64,000 nucleotides of DNA, from NCBI GenBank assembly GCA_020081605.1, contig JAHREC010000013.1, positions 1,922,001 through 1,986,000 of the forward strand, given 5' to 3'. This document shows positions 40,678-53,515 of the stretch, piece by piece. The translations under genes and the position numbers were made by a program. Origin of the DNA: Albifimbria verrucaria. Lineage: Eukaryota > Ascomycota > Sordariomycetes > Hypocreales > Stachybotryaceae. The notes under the pieces were generated by a model, which worked only from the letters and a program-made list of their open reading frames with translations, ran no database searches and was not told the DNA's origin. The first letter of the stretch is position 1, and each line of letters starts with the position of its first letter.

Positions 40678-43600
40678 ACGTCGTCTCGTACAGGTGATGG
40701 CAAGTGCAATTCGTCCGGAATATGCCACTGAAAGATGGAGCATGGCGCTTACGGTGTTCATTGGATGGGGTTTGGCTGAGGCACAGATGTAAGCCGGTTG
40801 CTACGGCTTCAGTTGGGTGATATGATGAGGAGAGCCGGACCAGAATAATTCTGGGTCTGGCATCCCATCGCTGGGCAAAGCCCGGGGCGTTTGGGAGTTT
40901 GATAAAGCAGTAGCCCATACCTAAGGGGCGTAGAATCATGTACCGCATTACAGTTATCTGCCATTCCATGCTTGGTCGTCATCCTACCGTTCTATTGTGC
41001 CGCTCGGTTCGTAGATGCGGCTCTCGAGCAGGCAACTAGCTGAGGAGTTACAAAGACTGACTCAACTGTATCGACCTGTCAGCGCCAAGGTCGAGGCTTT
41101 GCTACCCGGTCAGACCACAGAACGTAGTGACGCAATGAGGCCCAAAGACCGAATGCGTACCAACCTGCATGGGACGGTTTGACGTGACGGCCGAGAAGAG
41201 ATCCAAGGCAAATGGGTGGCAATGGAAGAAAAAAAATTCACAGGGAAAAAAAAGAGGTATTGAAGGCAGTCATAGTCATGATAAGGAAATCAAAATCAAC
41301 GATTAGTATAACTAAGCATGAATAAATTAAGGATACAACCAGAACAAGCATACAAATATATTATTATATTAACTTACTAGAGGGGGCACTGTCTTTCTTA
41401 TTTCTAAAGAATAACACTGTGTTGGATTGGCAGCATCCTATAATTGCAGTCTTTCTGTCGTCTCAATTGTTGACAGACGTGTCGTCTGCTACCCTGTACC
41501 CACGATCTTGTCAGATGCCAGCCCGTCTGCCAGCTCACGCTCCGACTGCAGCTTCTTCCTCCTCCTCGGTTGTTGGTCCGCTGCATGCACGCGTACGCAG
41601 TATGTTTCGTTGTGCATGCAGCAGTCTACGGTCGTGTCCATCGTTTATTTGCATGGGCTCGTGCCGTGGAGTCACCGCCATCTGGACTCCATGCTGTTAC
41701 TGGGCCTCAGTTCGACATGGGGGAGGGATTAGACATCCAGGCATACGCGGCGACTGACCCCGCGTAAGACGAGAAACCCCTTTACAGTGCTCTCGCGTGG
41801 GTTAGATCCTGTGACGAGAAGAGACATGCACACGCTCGGGACTGCACCTAGGCGAGAGGCAGGTTACATGGGGTTTTGGCCTTGCGCGCTGATGACAGTT
41901 CTGGTACGCTCGAGAGATGTCGGAGGCGAGCAACATGATGTGACCAGTCTACGAGTGCCACCTACCCGCCGCCACGCATGCCTTGCAGATGGCCGTTTTG
42001 ATTTATTAAAAAATGCGAGAGGACTGCTAGAAGGGGTCCCGATGCGTAGCATGTTCCGCCTTCAGGCCGCCATCGCCTGCTGCGGGGTGGAACGAGGTCG
42101 GTGGAGGAGCAGGTTTGTATGACGGCAGAAGCGGGCGGAAGGGTGGATGATCGGCCGGCTCAAGGGTAACTTCACGCGAAATGGAGAGCCTCCAAGACCA
42201 GACCCGAGCAGGCAAGGAAATCACTCAGAGGAGGCGGATGAAAAAGCCAACTATCGTACGGGTGCAGACTGGGGGAGAGGGAGGGGCGTGGAGACTCTTG
42301 AGTGCTAGGTATCGCTGAAAGGAAAAAGAAGGTGGTGTGTACTGTATAACATCGTGAGTGGCATCGCGGAGGGATCAATCCACCGGAGGCGAAAGGGCTA
42401 GATTCCACATGCAGGGACGGAGTGGAGGGAGGGAGGGAGCAAGACATGTTTGCCTACAGGATCAGCCGGTGCCTTCGCCTCAGCGTGGAGGGACGGGACG
42501 AGTAGGATGGGATGTGAGGTATGACACGGCCTCTGACCACTTCGATCCTTGAATCCGTGAATGACAGGACGATATGACCGAGGGTGGCTTTGGGGCGCCT
42601 CGACTGTCGACTGGGAGAGGCAACGCTCGGGAGCAAAGGGCTTGGCTGACGACTGGCGAAGTGCATTCGCAAGCGGCATGTTTCTCAGACCCGGTAACTC
42701 ATGGTGGCATGTAAGGCAGCCTTCTCACTTTTGCAAGCCCGTCATACCCTACCCCTCCCACGCCAGATCCTCCACCGCCGAGGAGTCTTCACGGAGGAAC
42801 TGGATTGGTAGAGAGTGTCGATGACATGAGCGGCGAGTCTATTGGCCACTGGCCCTTGGCCCTAGACGGGCGCTACGGTACTCTCCTTGGATCTCAAGGG
42901 AACCAAGGTGCCAATGAATATCTGATTTTTTTCAGCTGTTGGACCTTTGGAGACACACCTGCGCCCGTCACAACCAAGTTCACAGATCGTGGAATGGAGT
43001 AGAACACGCTGATGCAGGTGTTGCCACCAAAGGGTGGACCATCCATCTCCGTAATCGTAATCTGGGTTTTACACAAGCGGCTCCTGTGAGGAGGAGTCGG
43101 AGTCATGGGGCGAGGAAAAGATGCAATGCCCATGCCCGGGAAAGTAGCAGACCGTGACGACGATGCTGCGTGGTGTAAGTGGCCATCCCTGGTGGATGGG
43201 ACTACTGTGCTATGCAGACTCTTTGCACGGCGCCAGCCTCTGCAGTGGAGCAGGGTCGCAGACGATGCTTTGTAGCTTCTCGTCAGTTACGCGCCAGTTG
43301 AGACGCTTGGCTGCACCACGGCCGGCCATTTCAACGAGGTATTTCCAAACCTGGCACCGTGGCAGTAGGAGTCAGGCGGAGGGTCTTTTGGGGGAGAAAG
43401 GGAGATGGCCCCTCAAAAGAGGGAGGATACGAACGAGGCTTAGGATGAGAGAGGCGTCGCGCGGTGCATCACTGCCATCTTGATGCTTCACCTTACCCGC
43501 CTCCCTTCCCTCCTCTCCACAAGCGTCCCTCACACCGCCCCCATCGAATCTGCCGGAACTCGAGAACGTTCGTTACACGCTTCCGCATGGTCGGATCCTC

Positions 43601-45011
43601 GTGGGTGGGCGCCTGGGGAGGGGCGCTGGCGGGGCGTGCCTGATGCGATGTGATGTGATGCATTGCTAGGTCCTCTGTAGAACCGACAAGTCAATAACCA
43701 CGCCCTAATGCGGTGTAAAGTCGACCGTCTAACTTGAATGTGAATGAAGGGTCCGTCTGTGGGTGCTGCTACACCCTTTGCGTGAACAGGCAATCCTCGT
43801 GGAGACCCAGTGGCGCCAATCATGACGATTAGATCGACATCTACCACAGGGACCATTGTGTACCTCAACTGAATGATGAATGAGGCCTCGATGCAGTACT
43901 ATCCGCCTTGCCGGGAGTGTCTACGAGCGGTAGCGATGAGCCCACCATGACGACGCTAGGCAGCATCACCACACCCACTCTCCTGTGTACTTTGAATGCT
44001 CAAGCCAGATGCTGTACATTCCGTTTGCAAGCTTGGTCACCTCGTAAGAGGGCTGCGTGGCTGGCGTATGACTTCTCTCACAATCACTGTGGCTTTGCCA
44101 CATTCTGTTATTAGCCAGAAGACTCAAAGTGGACACGGGCATATCCAGTTTGTCCCTCTTACGGGCCTCCTGGCTGGCGTTTGCATTGAGATCGGGTGCC
44201 CGGGCCACGGGGAGGCTGGGGTCACTGACGGGAACTGACAACACAAAGTACCACCGCCACGACCATCTGACTGACACTACTATGTACCGTACAGCACCCC
44301 AGCGCCTAGCCTAATCAACACTTACGGCATTGGCGTTTCAATGGCTGAGTGAAAATTGTTGTCGCTTGCTCAAAAGCTTCTTGGCTCAAACTCGGCCATG
44401 GGCCCGTTTCCGTCAACAAACCGACAAAGAATGGAGTTAATTAGATGGCCGTCGCTTGAATGGCACCGCGCTCGTATCCGTATGGCAACCGGCATGGTGT
44501 CCGCAAACAGTACTATGTAGAATCTCAGATCATGCTTCTATCACAGGGGTCTTTTCGTTCTTGAACTGCCTTGTCGGAAGGGAAGCACCAGGGACCCTTG
44601 GCTAGCCCTTAGGCAGGAGAGCAGGCTGGAGCCCTTGGGCGGTCAACACGCGGTTGAAACTGCGCTAGCCCATAGCTATTAGTAGAGACCCTGAAATTGG
44701 TCTTGGGTCTTGGTGTGGGTGCCCAAAAGGCAAGACATCTGTTGTGCACGGTGCAGCAAAGCTGTCGACAGGGGCTAGCCTGGCCTGGCGAAATGTCCTT
44801 TGACTGAGGAACCATTGATCTCGGAGATTCTTTCATCAAACCGGGGCGGAAGTAAAGCCTCGCTAACCGGAATTCGACTGATGTCTACTCACCCAGAGAC
44901 GACTTTCAACAAACCAACATTAGGTATACATAGCCCCGGGCTATTGGCTGGTTCATTGACAACATCAAGTGGGTGCCGTAAGAGCAACACCGGAACGTTT
45001 AGCACGTAGTA
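40678..45011. other. Gene-poor region, left half
   Basis: About 4.3 kb without a recognisable gene, RNA or mobile element. 41215-41395 is AT-rich with A runs; 42420-42440 has GGGA tandem. Open frames are below about 115 aa, overlap on both strands, and lack codon bias, so I do not call them. Confidence 0.45.
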
Positions 45012-45578
45012 TTGTACAGGAAGACCATGCAGGGTGGCAAGGCGCGGCTCGAAGGCGCAAATATTTACAGGGCAGCTTCGAATGTTCATCCCGTCGTAGA
45101 GAGCAGAACCGTCAGAGACGGCCAGAAAGGGCGTACGTGTTTCAGCCGTCGAGACGTCCGTATGACCTGGTTCTACCTCGGTGGTGGGAAATGTGGGCGG
45201 CGCCTCTCATCTTATGTTTGGAAATTGGCCACGTTGATTGGCTCGCCTCCTCGTTTGGATTGCTTCTGGATATTCATTCCGCCCCCAGGGCTCGACCTCA
45301 ATCGTCCCAAAACAGTCAAGAGGACCTGGCAGGTACACCAAGTGACGCCGGCCGACTGTCAGCACACCAAAGGCTTGGAAGCCAAGGTGATCGGCAGTAG
45401 GTATTCGAGCCGATGGGAACATACCTTGTATGTTGCGGAAATAACTCGAGCGTCGAAACACCTGACACTTGCCCTGGTAGAGGTCCTGATAATGTTGGTA
45501 ACCAGCATCGACCTAAACTATGGTGATTGTGTTATTTTGGGTGACATGAAGAGAGTGAACATCTCCTTGCCTGGGTAG
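45012..45578 (+). CDS. Possible orphan protein, 188 aa (weak)
   Basis: The longest uninterrupted frame in the 10 kb gene-poor stretch, opening MYRKTMQGGKARLEGANIYR and ending NISLPG. It has a hydrophobic segment near the C-terminus (LTLALVEVLIMLVTSID) and no family similarity that I recognise. Composition resembles random GC-balanced sequence as much as fungal coding sequence, and no leader or intron pattern supports it. Listed only because it stands out by length. Confidence 0.12.
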   Translation: MYRKTMQGGKARLEGANIYRAASNVHPVVESRTVRDGQKGRTCFSRRDVRMTWFYLGGGKCGRRLSSYVWKLATLIGSPPRLDCFWIFIPPPGLDLNRPKTVKRTWQVHQVTPADCQHTKGLEAKVIGSRYSSRWEHTLYVAEITRASKHLTLALVEVLIMLVTSIDLNYGDCVILGDMKRVNISLPG

Positions 45579-48435
45579 CCTGACGAGGGCTAGACCTATG
45601 TGATATTTTGTGGAATCGTCCATCATCACTCGGCCAAATGGACAGTCGTCTGACAGTGTCTGACAATACGGAGGCAAACGGTATCAGGCACTAGTCGGCG
45701 CTTTGTGTTGAGGTGCACTCGACACAAGTTCACCGTCAGATCAAGTGTCGGAGAATGCTGGGTCTCTACTGTGCGCTAGACGATGATAATCTTGCTAGCG
45801 GTTCGATGCATGAGAACCAGGTCCAATGAGTGGTTGGTACGGTGCAGAGCTCTGAGCATAACTGCGAGGTACCCCATCCAAGGAGATTGGTCCATTTCGA
45901 GTTCCATGGTCTTGGTATCCTGATTTGTTGGGCTTTCCTGGTGGTGAAGATGGAATTTGAAGAAAACAAATAAATAATAATTAAAAATAATAATCAAACC
46001 CCGAAGGCTAGTCCACCTTGGGAGAGTGGGTGCCAAATTCACCGATGGACTCAGGTGCCTGCCGCTGTTTGTGCAAATGCTGCAAGCGTGGAGTTGTTTG
46101 TGGAGGAGGCCTGTAGGTGCAGCAGACTATGGCTCTGCAGCATGCAGGAGACCAGGTGTTCAAGTGGTCTCACTGGCGACCTGGAGCTAACTTACTTGGC
46201 GTTGAGAGGCGAGCCGCCAAGCTGTGCTCCCTGACCGGACGTTGCAGTGGACCTGAGGCATTTCCACCCAGCGCTTTCTGCGCGCGAATGCTGGCTGCTC
46301 GGGTGGCCACGGTTGTCGATGTGCAGCATGCGCCGATGGAAGCCAGCCAGGGATGAGGGGAACAAGGCCACGGTCTGGCATTCAATTGAGGGCCTGGTCA
46401 GGAGAAAGGAGCTAATAGCTGTGGTATATTGTCGTCGTTGTTGTTGTTATGACTACGTATTGCCATCGTGCAGGAGCCGAGCCGAGGTGAATGCAGCCCT
46501 GCTTGCCTGGCCTGTCCTCGCCTTGCCTTGCCCTGCGTGAGCGAAATGAAGTCTCATGAAGGAGAATGCCTGTGAGATGACGAGGTGCTGTAAATAGGTC
46601 CAAAGAAGCCTTGGCCGTGCGTTGCCTCGCCCGTGGTAGGGACAAGGTGAGGCAGTGGCTGAATAATACAATAATAATAATAACAACACTGCCTGGTCAG
46701 GTAGGTGCTGCCCCGTGAGTCCTGAGTAAGGCAAGTGCTCCTTTCATTACTGAACCTGCTACACACATGCATCCACACCTTCGGCATGCTCCAGTCTGAA
46801 GAGTCAGAGCATGATACACATGATATTACACTAGAATTATGAGTTATCTCTGGAACGAACAACAGGGTACGGAGATGTGGTGTGTATGTGCGCCTGTGTG
46901 CGTACGTGGACGGGTCAGATGTCCGTCCTGGGTAGGCAAGCAATTGACGCCTCCCGCATGTCTAGATGACGGACCTGCCAGTCCGGCCTCATCAATTTTT
47001 CAAGAAGCAGCCGAGGTAGAGCGTTGGCAAGGATTATGGCTCTCACTCAAGCCCAGTGTGTCTGTATGGACACTGCCCTCGTCGTTCGGGAAATCCTCGA
47101 GACATTGACCTTGACATGAAGACTGGGAACAGGTAGCGTGTGCTAACCTTACCTTACCACACCACACCACACCACATCACGCGTTAGCTCCCTACGAGGA
47201 CACTCGGCCAATTCTCTGCCAAACTCGTGACTCGCTGGGGTTAAGATTTTCGTGTACGTGAACCTTAGCCCTCTCATTCGCCTCTACCCAACCAGGGCTG
47301 TGCTGCTGGCACCCACTTCTTCTGCCAGCTTTTCCACGGCCATGGGGAGGGGCGGTGACTGACGACGACGACGACGACCCTGGTTGGTCGATCAGAAAGG
47401 GCGGGTTTCCCGGGTAGCTGCCTTTGCCACCCTTTTCTCTGCGTCACGCCCCGGTGACGGCTGGGCTCATGTGGTTGGACAGTTGTGACGGAGGCCACAA
47501 GCCCCCAAGGCGAAGAATCCCTCTTCTTTGGGATGGAGCAAAGTGGTACCGGCACTACTGTCCCTACAGAGACAGGCACCGATGCAGTGCCTGGCAGGGA
47601 GACACACACATCGTGGGTACATTACATGTCTTTTGAGTCTCACGCGTACGATACGGTACTACGTAGATATCCGCGCCATCTGGCGCTGCAGGTAGAGGGT
47701 AGAGGAGAAGGCCAATTGTCAACTGCGTCATGGGACGCTTTACTCAGAACCTACCTTACTTGGACACCTTCCGCTCTCAACATCGCCCCTGTCCCGTGGA
47801 GCAGAAGACCGGAAGGTACAGCAGAAATCTCCTCCTCTGCATCCCAAAGCTCGGGTCTGGACCGACGATATGGGACTATAGCGCGCATGTTGCAGACTCG
47901 ATCGGTGCGAAGCTGGGTCCCAACGCGCGACCTACCTGCGCTACACGTACTGACTAAGGTTATTGCGAGTCGAGCGCGTTGATACCTCTGGCTAGAGATT
48001 GAATGACGAGGAAGCGTAAAGAAAGAAAAGTTTGACCCCAAAGCGAAACCTTCCGCAACATGGATACGTCGTCGGCTTTCGAAGGGTACTCGGGCATGTG
48101 GTTTGGTACCGTGGCTCAGGTGCCTGGTGCTGGGGATCTGCAACCTCAGGGTTGGTATTTTGGACGTCGATTTCGGTGGTGACGAACTAGTTCCACTTGT
48201 TCTGAAGCCCCTTGGCAATGCCACTGACGCACGCCCAAACAAGCCCAACTCCGAGTGACCCGACGAGGCCATGAAACGAGTACCCCCAGGTTCCTCCAGT
48301 CGCGCTTATTGGGGACAGCCGTGTGGGTGGTCCTTGGTCAGGTTCATGCTGGGTACCAGGGCCTGTCCCTTCCTGTCCTGTCCTGCATGTCCCTCCCCAC
48401 GCTGCGCGGCGCTGCGAGGTAGGTATCCATCCATC

Positions 48436-48467
48436 TGCACCGCACCGCACCGCACCGCACCGCACCA
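48436..48467 (+). repeat. CCGCA pentamer microsatellite
   Basis: Six or so tandem CCGCA units, imperfect at the ends. Confidence 0.85.
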
Positions 48468-48865
48468 CTCTGGCTGCCTGCAACGGCAAGGTAATTTGAG
48501 GGATTAGTTACTGAGCGACCGACCGACCGTCACCTGTTGGATGCACAAGCCCCGGCCTGTGGAGCCCCGTCCACACCACAATCAATCTGCCCGTTCGCCC
48601 CTGCCCAACCGCTCAAGGCCAGGTTCCGTCCCAGGTGGTTCCACGGTACCCCAGTGGACTAGCAGCTGGTGCAGACAGAGAAACGAGGGATGCACTCACT
48701 CAGTCAGTCCAGTCCCTCAGTTCCTAGGTACCTTGGGTACTCGGAACATCTCAAAGGGGCTTTAGGCTAGATCCAAGCACCCTAGAAAGAACCCATTTTA
48801 GCTTGTGGAATGCCCGTGTCGTACCCACTATGGTAGCCGTGGACGGCGCGAGCAACGGCTCGACG

Positions 48866-48887
48866 AAAAAAAAAAAAAAAAAAAAAA
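48866..48887 (+). repeat. 22-base poly-A run
   Basis: Uninterrupted A run followed by TTAGAG. Could be a genomic homopolymer or the tail of a retroposed sequence; no target duplication recognised. Confidence 0.85.
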
Positions 48888-49680
48888 TTAGAGGGAAAGG
48901 AAAAAAGTCAAGTGCACCGAGAATGCTTCTAAACTGGTTGGAGGAAGATGATTAAAAATTTTGCTTGCTCCTTTTCTTCATCTCCGATTCGTTAGACGCT
49001 CCGCTTCCCGTATGCTTCAAGCCGACGGACTGGAACGTGAAGAGGACCCAGTCGAGGCCATGGCAAGACGAGCACAACAGGAACATGTACTAATGTATGT
49101 ACGCATGTAGTGTATGTACACACATGTGGAGGTTGAGGATTGGCAGCGGTAGAGTACTACTATGCTACTATGTAAGGTAGAGCCTGTATTTTATTTTCGG
49201 GCCTCTCATTTTAATCTCTCACAGAACCTACCTGTTTTAGGGAGTACCTAAATGCAGGGCTGGGATCAGCGCTACGCACTTGTACTCCAACCACTGCCCT
49301 GTGGGTACGGAGTACATGCCCTCGTACCTTGGCGCGCAATGGTTGCAGGTGGGTGCCCTGCCATCTCTCTCGCTCCCTCCCCTCAAGCCCTCCGGGGTGT
49401 TATTTGTTGTCGTCTGCGACCAGGGGGTGGTCGGTGGGAGCCGCCCATCTCACTCACGGTCACTCACTCGTTCACGCTCACGGTACCTCCCATTTGTTGT
49501 GACTGGCCAAGGTATCCACGGGACTTCGTCGCAAGGCAAGGTACACTGGTACCTGGCTGGCCCTAGACCACCCACCCTCCGCCATCCTCCTTTCTAAGGG
49601 TTCCTGTAGCGTCCATCTGGATGTCCCGTCGCCTGGCTTGCTTTACTAACTGTACTGGTCAGTACGTACCTGCACCATTA

Positions 49681-50757
49681 CCCACATCCCCATCCCATCC
49701 ATTCATTTTCTTACCCTTCCTCCCTCTACCTTGCCTCTCTTCTTCAACCCTTCTTCTTCACACACTCTCCCTCTTCCTTCCCACGACTTCTTGACGAATT
49801 TCCGAATCCGCCGATACTTCGACAACTCGAGTCACGATCCTCTCCCCGTTCGTTGACGTTTGGATTCCGGTCTCTCGTATACCCTCGCCGCTGCCGTGCA
49901 GGTCGCTGCTCTCCTCGACATCTCCTCTGCTTTACTTCGACTTGATTGTCGCCATATAGCAGTACTCCGTCCGCACCACCTCTTACCTCCTCCCTCCGAA
50001 ACATTGTTCTTTCCTTTTATTGAGAAGGGTAAGTCGAATAGAACATTCCCTTGCCAGCAGTTTCGCCATCTTCGCGTTGTTTTTACCGCCGTTGTCGTTG
50101 TCGGTCGTTTAGAGGGGGATCTATCAGCAAATGTTTTTGAATGAAGTCCGGGGTGACGAGGAGGACGTGTTCAAAGTGTGCTTCGGTGGAAACGTCGACA
50201 GCCACATTCACACCAACCCCGTGATTTGAACCAGTTGTCGCTTTGTTTGCTTCGCTACGACATTCCGTCACCTTGTTTCGCTTCTGCGGCTCACTCTACT
50301 GGCATACGGTTATGAAGTGTGTTACTGACTTGTTTTGACAATAGCGCCAATCCTTTACCCTCTCTCTCTACAACAACACGCACTCTCGCATCCTCCTTTT
50401 TAACTCACAACGAAAGACACGCAGAGTTCACACAGAGACGAATATCTCATCTTTCGAACCTGCACCACGTCTAATTGCATTTCGCCACCGACATCATTTA
50501 ATCCTCGCTGCACCTTGCGTTCATAGTCCATACTATCGACCACGGCTACGCGTTTCATGGCTTCATCCTGCTGAAACTTCAAATCCATCACCCTTCCCTC
50601 TCTTCCCTCATCCGTCTCGCCCGTCCTCGACGCCCAGACCATCCCTAGACCAGCCGTGCCTTGCCACACTGCTCTTTCGTCTTCGCGCCGAGTGATATCT
50701 CATCTTTCCGACAAAGGTCCCTCGATCTTCGTCGGACACCCCTTCAACACCTTCATC
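49681..50757 (+). promoter_or_regulatory. Long pyrimidine-rich leader of the cyclin gene with probable 5'UTR intron
   Basis: From about 49690 the plus strand becomes CT-rich, as in fungal transcription start regions. A good donor (AAGG/GTAAGTC) is at 50029 and a branch plus acceptor (TTACTGAC ... ACAATAG) ends at 50344, defining a likely 316-bp leader intron. The leader therefore spans roughly 1 kb before ATG 50758, suggesting translational or post-transcriptional control; this is inference. Confidence 0.5.
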
Positions 50758-51755
50758 ATGCCTGGTGGCGTCTGTGCCGTCCTCGACTATGAGGTCGATG
50801 TCATGGCCGAGTATGTGGCCGAAATGGCTACTCGTGTGGTGACTCCCGAGTCAACCGTCACATCGCCGTTCCGCAAGTTTGTCTCTCAGATTCTTACGTC
50901 TACGAGACTGCCTAGCACCACCATTCTCCTTGGCATGAACTACCTTGCCAAGCGAATGAACGCTCTCAAGAGCCAGGGCCCATACAAGGCCACTGAAGGC
51001 CAGGTCTGGCGGTACCTTACCGTCTCTTTGCTCCTGGGCAGCAAGTTTCTGGACGATAACACGTTCCAGAACCGTTCTTGGTCCGAGGTCAGCGGCATTG
51101 CCGTTGCTGAACTGAACGCCCTCGAATTTGAGTGGGTGAATGCTATGGGCTGGAGACTTTACGTCAACCTCGATCACAGCAAGGACTACCAGGCCTGGCT
51201 CGAGAACTGGCGTGATTGGCAGCACATGAAGAAGCGCCGTGCCGCCCAGGCCAGCCGAGAGCGTCTCTCCTCGCTTGTTCCCGCCATCGACACTGAAATG
51301 GCCATGTACAACAACAACAGCAGCCGTCACTCGCCCCACTCGCGTTATGTTCAGGACCAGGCTGCCGAGTATGAGCGTCATCACGCTATGAAGGCTCAAC
51401 AAGGCTACCGATCTCGAGAAGCCACATGGGCACACAACCCATGGAGCGCTCCGCTGACTCCTCCCGACTCTGGCTACGGAACCCCGAGTATGCCATGTCA
51501 GCAACATCCACCGCTGGTGGATACGGAGACTGGTTTTCTCAGGGTATGAACCAGTACAACTCTGGCTATTCCCAGGCTGCTGGTCATAATGCCTTCTTTC
51601 CTACACGTCACGGTGCCTATGTCAACCACTACCCTTACAGCCATGGAACATGGGAGCATGGACTTGCTGAGTGCAGCTGCCCTGGCTGCGTGGGTCCCAT
51701 GAAGCAGGCTCCTTATTTCATGTCTCATGGCTATGGGCAGCCAGTCATCGGCTAA
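50758..51755 (+). CDS. Cyclin of Pho80/Clg1 type
   Basis: Regulatory subunit for a Pho85-like kinase, by family. Seen: cyclin N-terminal fold across residues about 15-150, with FVSQILTSTRLPSTTILLG, NYLAKRM, WRYLTVSLLLGSKFLDDNT, then FQNRSWSEVSGIAVAELNAL and EFEWVNAMGWRLYV, the usual Pho80-type spacing; then a basic stretch KKRRAAQASRERLSS, a Ser/Asn-rich tail with PPDSGYGTP, and a Cys pair CSCPGC near the end. ATG 50758 (MPGGVCAVLDYEVDVM) is chosen because family-like sequence begins there; the upstream frame is leader. One base is missing from the C run at 51482-51485; corrected length 332 aa. Stands after the 10-kb gene-poor region. Confidence 0.82.
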
Positions 51756-53515
51756 CGATCTAACGTTCACTTGAGATGACTTTCACATTCATTTCCTTTT
51801 GTTTTCGGACTTATCCTTGCGGGTTTTCGGGACCGGGCGAGCTCCTTCTCAGCCCTTGAATTGTCCAACCTTTACTCATGGACGACGCTCGCATATTCTG
51901 ATACCCCTGGTACGAAAAGTTTTTTACACGATGAACTTTCAATTTCGATTTCCTTACAAACGTGGCTGTTTCTATTCAGTTCACACCCTATTTTGCTTTC
52001 TGTGTCAAAGCATTCATCTACCATCCGACGCTGGTATCTTTCACAAAAGCGACTCATATTTTGGCGGCATCTACCAGGTATTCATTCTCAGGTTTTCGGC
52101 GTTTCGGATTTCAATCACGTCCTACGTGGACGCATTTTTCGATAGATTATCGATTTTTTTATTTTATTTACGACAATGGAATGTGTGGATGGCTTGCACC
52201 ACGCTGCAATGCTCTGGACCCGGTCGCGACAGCACCTGGCATCTTCAAGCCCGGTCCAGCATCATCAGCATAGCGTGCAACGCACATCTCTTCGCACTTT
52301 ACTTTGCAAATAGACTTGTCTAATGTCGTTTGCGCGGTGCTTTGACAAAATGGAATTATGGTATCAGGTTTCTACTGGCTGCCTCTCACGACGTAAAGCT
52401 CTGAGTTCCATCTACATTTGGAGCCTGGAATGGCTTCATTCACCTGCGTCTGTGGGCATTGGGCCTGCTTATTTACGGTGTTTGGGTATCGTTGATTCGC
52501 CATACGATGTCCCTCGGTTGCGCAGAAAGTCGCAGACACTGGAAGCAATATTTCGGCCCAAGCATCACTACCATAAGAGTTGGATTAGTATATATTACAT
52601 TTTTCTTTTAATGACCCGCAAGCTTTGCTAAGCCTGCTTAAAATCGGAGACATAAAGGGTTCATTCATTGCGGCAGCGGGTAAAATGGGACGACTGGGCA
52701 GGCTGTTCTTGGTTGTGTTTATATCTTTGTTTTTTTGTTCTGTTTCATTTCGAATTCGTCACATCCGGTGCTGTTGGACGCGTATATTGTATGCCCTGTG
52801 CCCTTTGCACAGGATGGTCCTCTTGGTTGATTAGGGCTTTGTTTATAACGAGATATTAGACAGGAGTTTCTGAGTCGGCACTGACGGAGAAGATATGCTG
52901 GGCTTGTGGCATCTACTGTCACTTAGCTCTAATAAGGAATATTTGTGCTGGTGCTCGGTTGTGGAATTTGGAATTACTGGTGCTTGGCATTGCAACATTT
53001 GGGCTACAGGTGACTGGTTCTCGCAGAAGCACAATGATCTGGAGTGGAACGCTTCAGTCTTCTGCTCAATGCGATTGAGAAGGGAAAGAATCGAGGTCAA
53101 AGAATGAGTTGTGATGAGATGACCAAGGCTTTTGCAAACGGCCAGTCTCTTGCCTCACATTTTGCTTCTTTCGGCTGTGGTTTGCTAGCAATTAAATACA
53201 AAAATTGATGAGCAATTGCAAAAGCTCCTGGTGCCCAGAACAGTGACGCTGCGTGTAACGACTCACCTAAACTGGTGTGGAACTGGAAGCAGAGACCGAC
53301 GGTAGATTTTCGGAGTCTGTACCTTGCGCGCTCCGAGACGCATAGGCAAGACGTCGAAGCTCACTCTGCGACCATATTTTGGCCAGAAGCAACTTGGATG
53401 TTGACGAATTCGAGGAATAGCAGACCATGTGAACTAGGCGTCTCATCACTGTGCTCCTCTGATCACTAAACTTCGAGCAACTTTTTCACCTTCAAATTGG
53501 GAAGAAAGACCCATC
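51756..53515. other. Spacer cyclin / Fyv6-like gene
   Basis: 1.76 kb. The first 600 bases are T-rich and read as cyclin 3'UTR. Open frames up to 174 aa occur (51799-52323) but are hydrophobic and T-driven, so I take them as chance. No gene called. Confidence 0.45.

Larger units (their letters stand above)
45579..49680. other. Gene-poor region, right half, with microsatellites
   Basis: No recognisable gene. Contains AT-rich AATAA repeats (about 45965-45995 and 46665-46683), a CCACA run (47157-47178), a CCGCA run (48436-48467), a 22-base A run (48866-48887) and GGTACC words (48725-48735, 49478-49552). Open frames at 47485-47982 and 47751-48272 overlap on opposite strands and look accidental. 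Confidence 0.45.

Noticed and set aside
47485..48272. Overlapping 165- and 173-aa open frames on opposite strands
   Set aside because: Mutual overlap and random composition; neither has a plausible leader or similarity.
48866..48887. Retroposon insertion marked by the poly-A run
   Set aside because: No target-site duplication and no recognisable source sequence in front of the run.
51799..52323. 174-aa open frame after the cyclin
   Set aside because: T-rich 3'UTR-like sequence, no codon bias and no family similarity.
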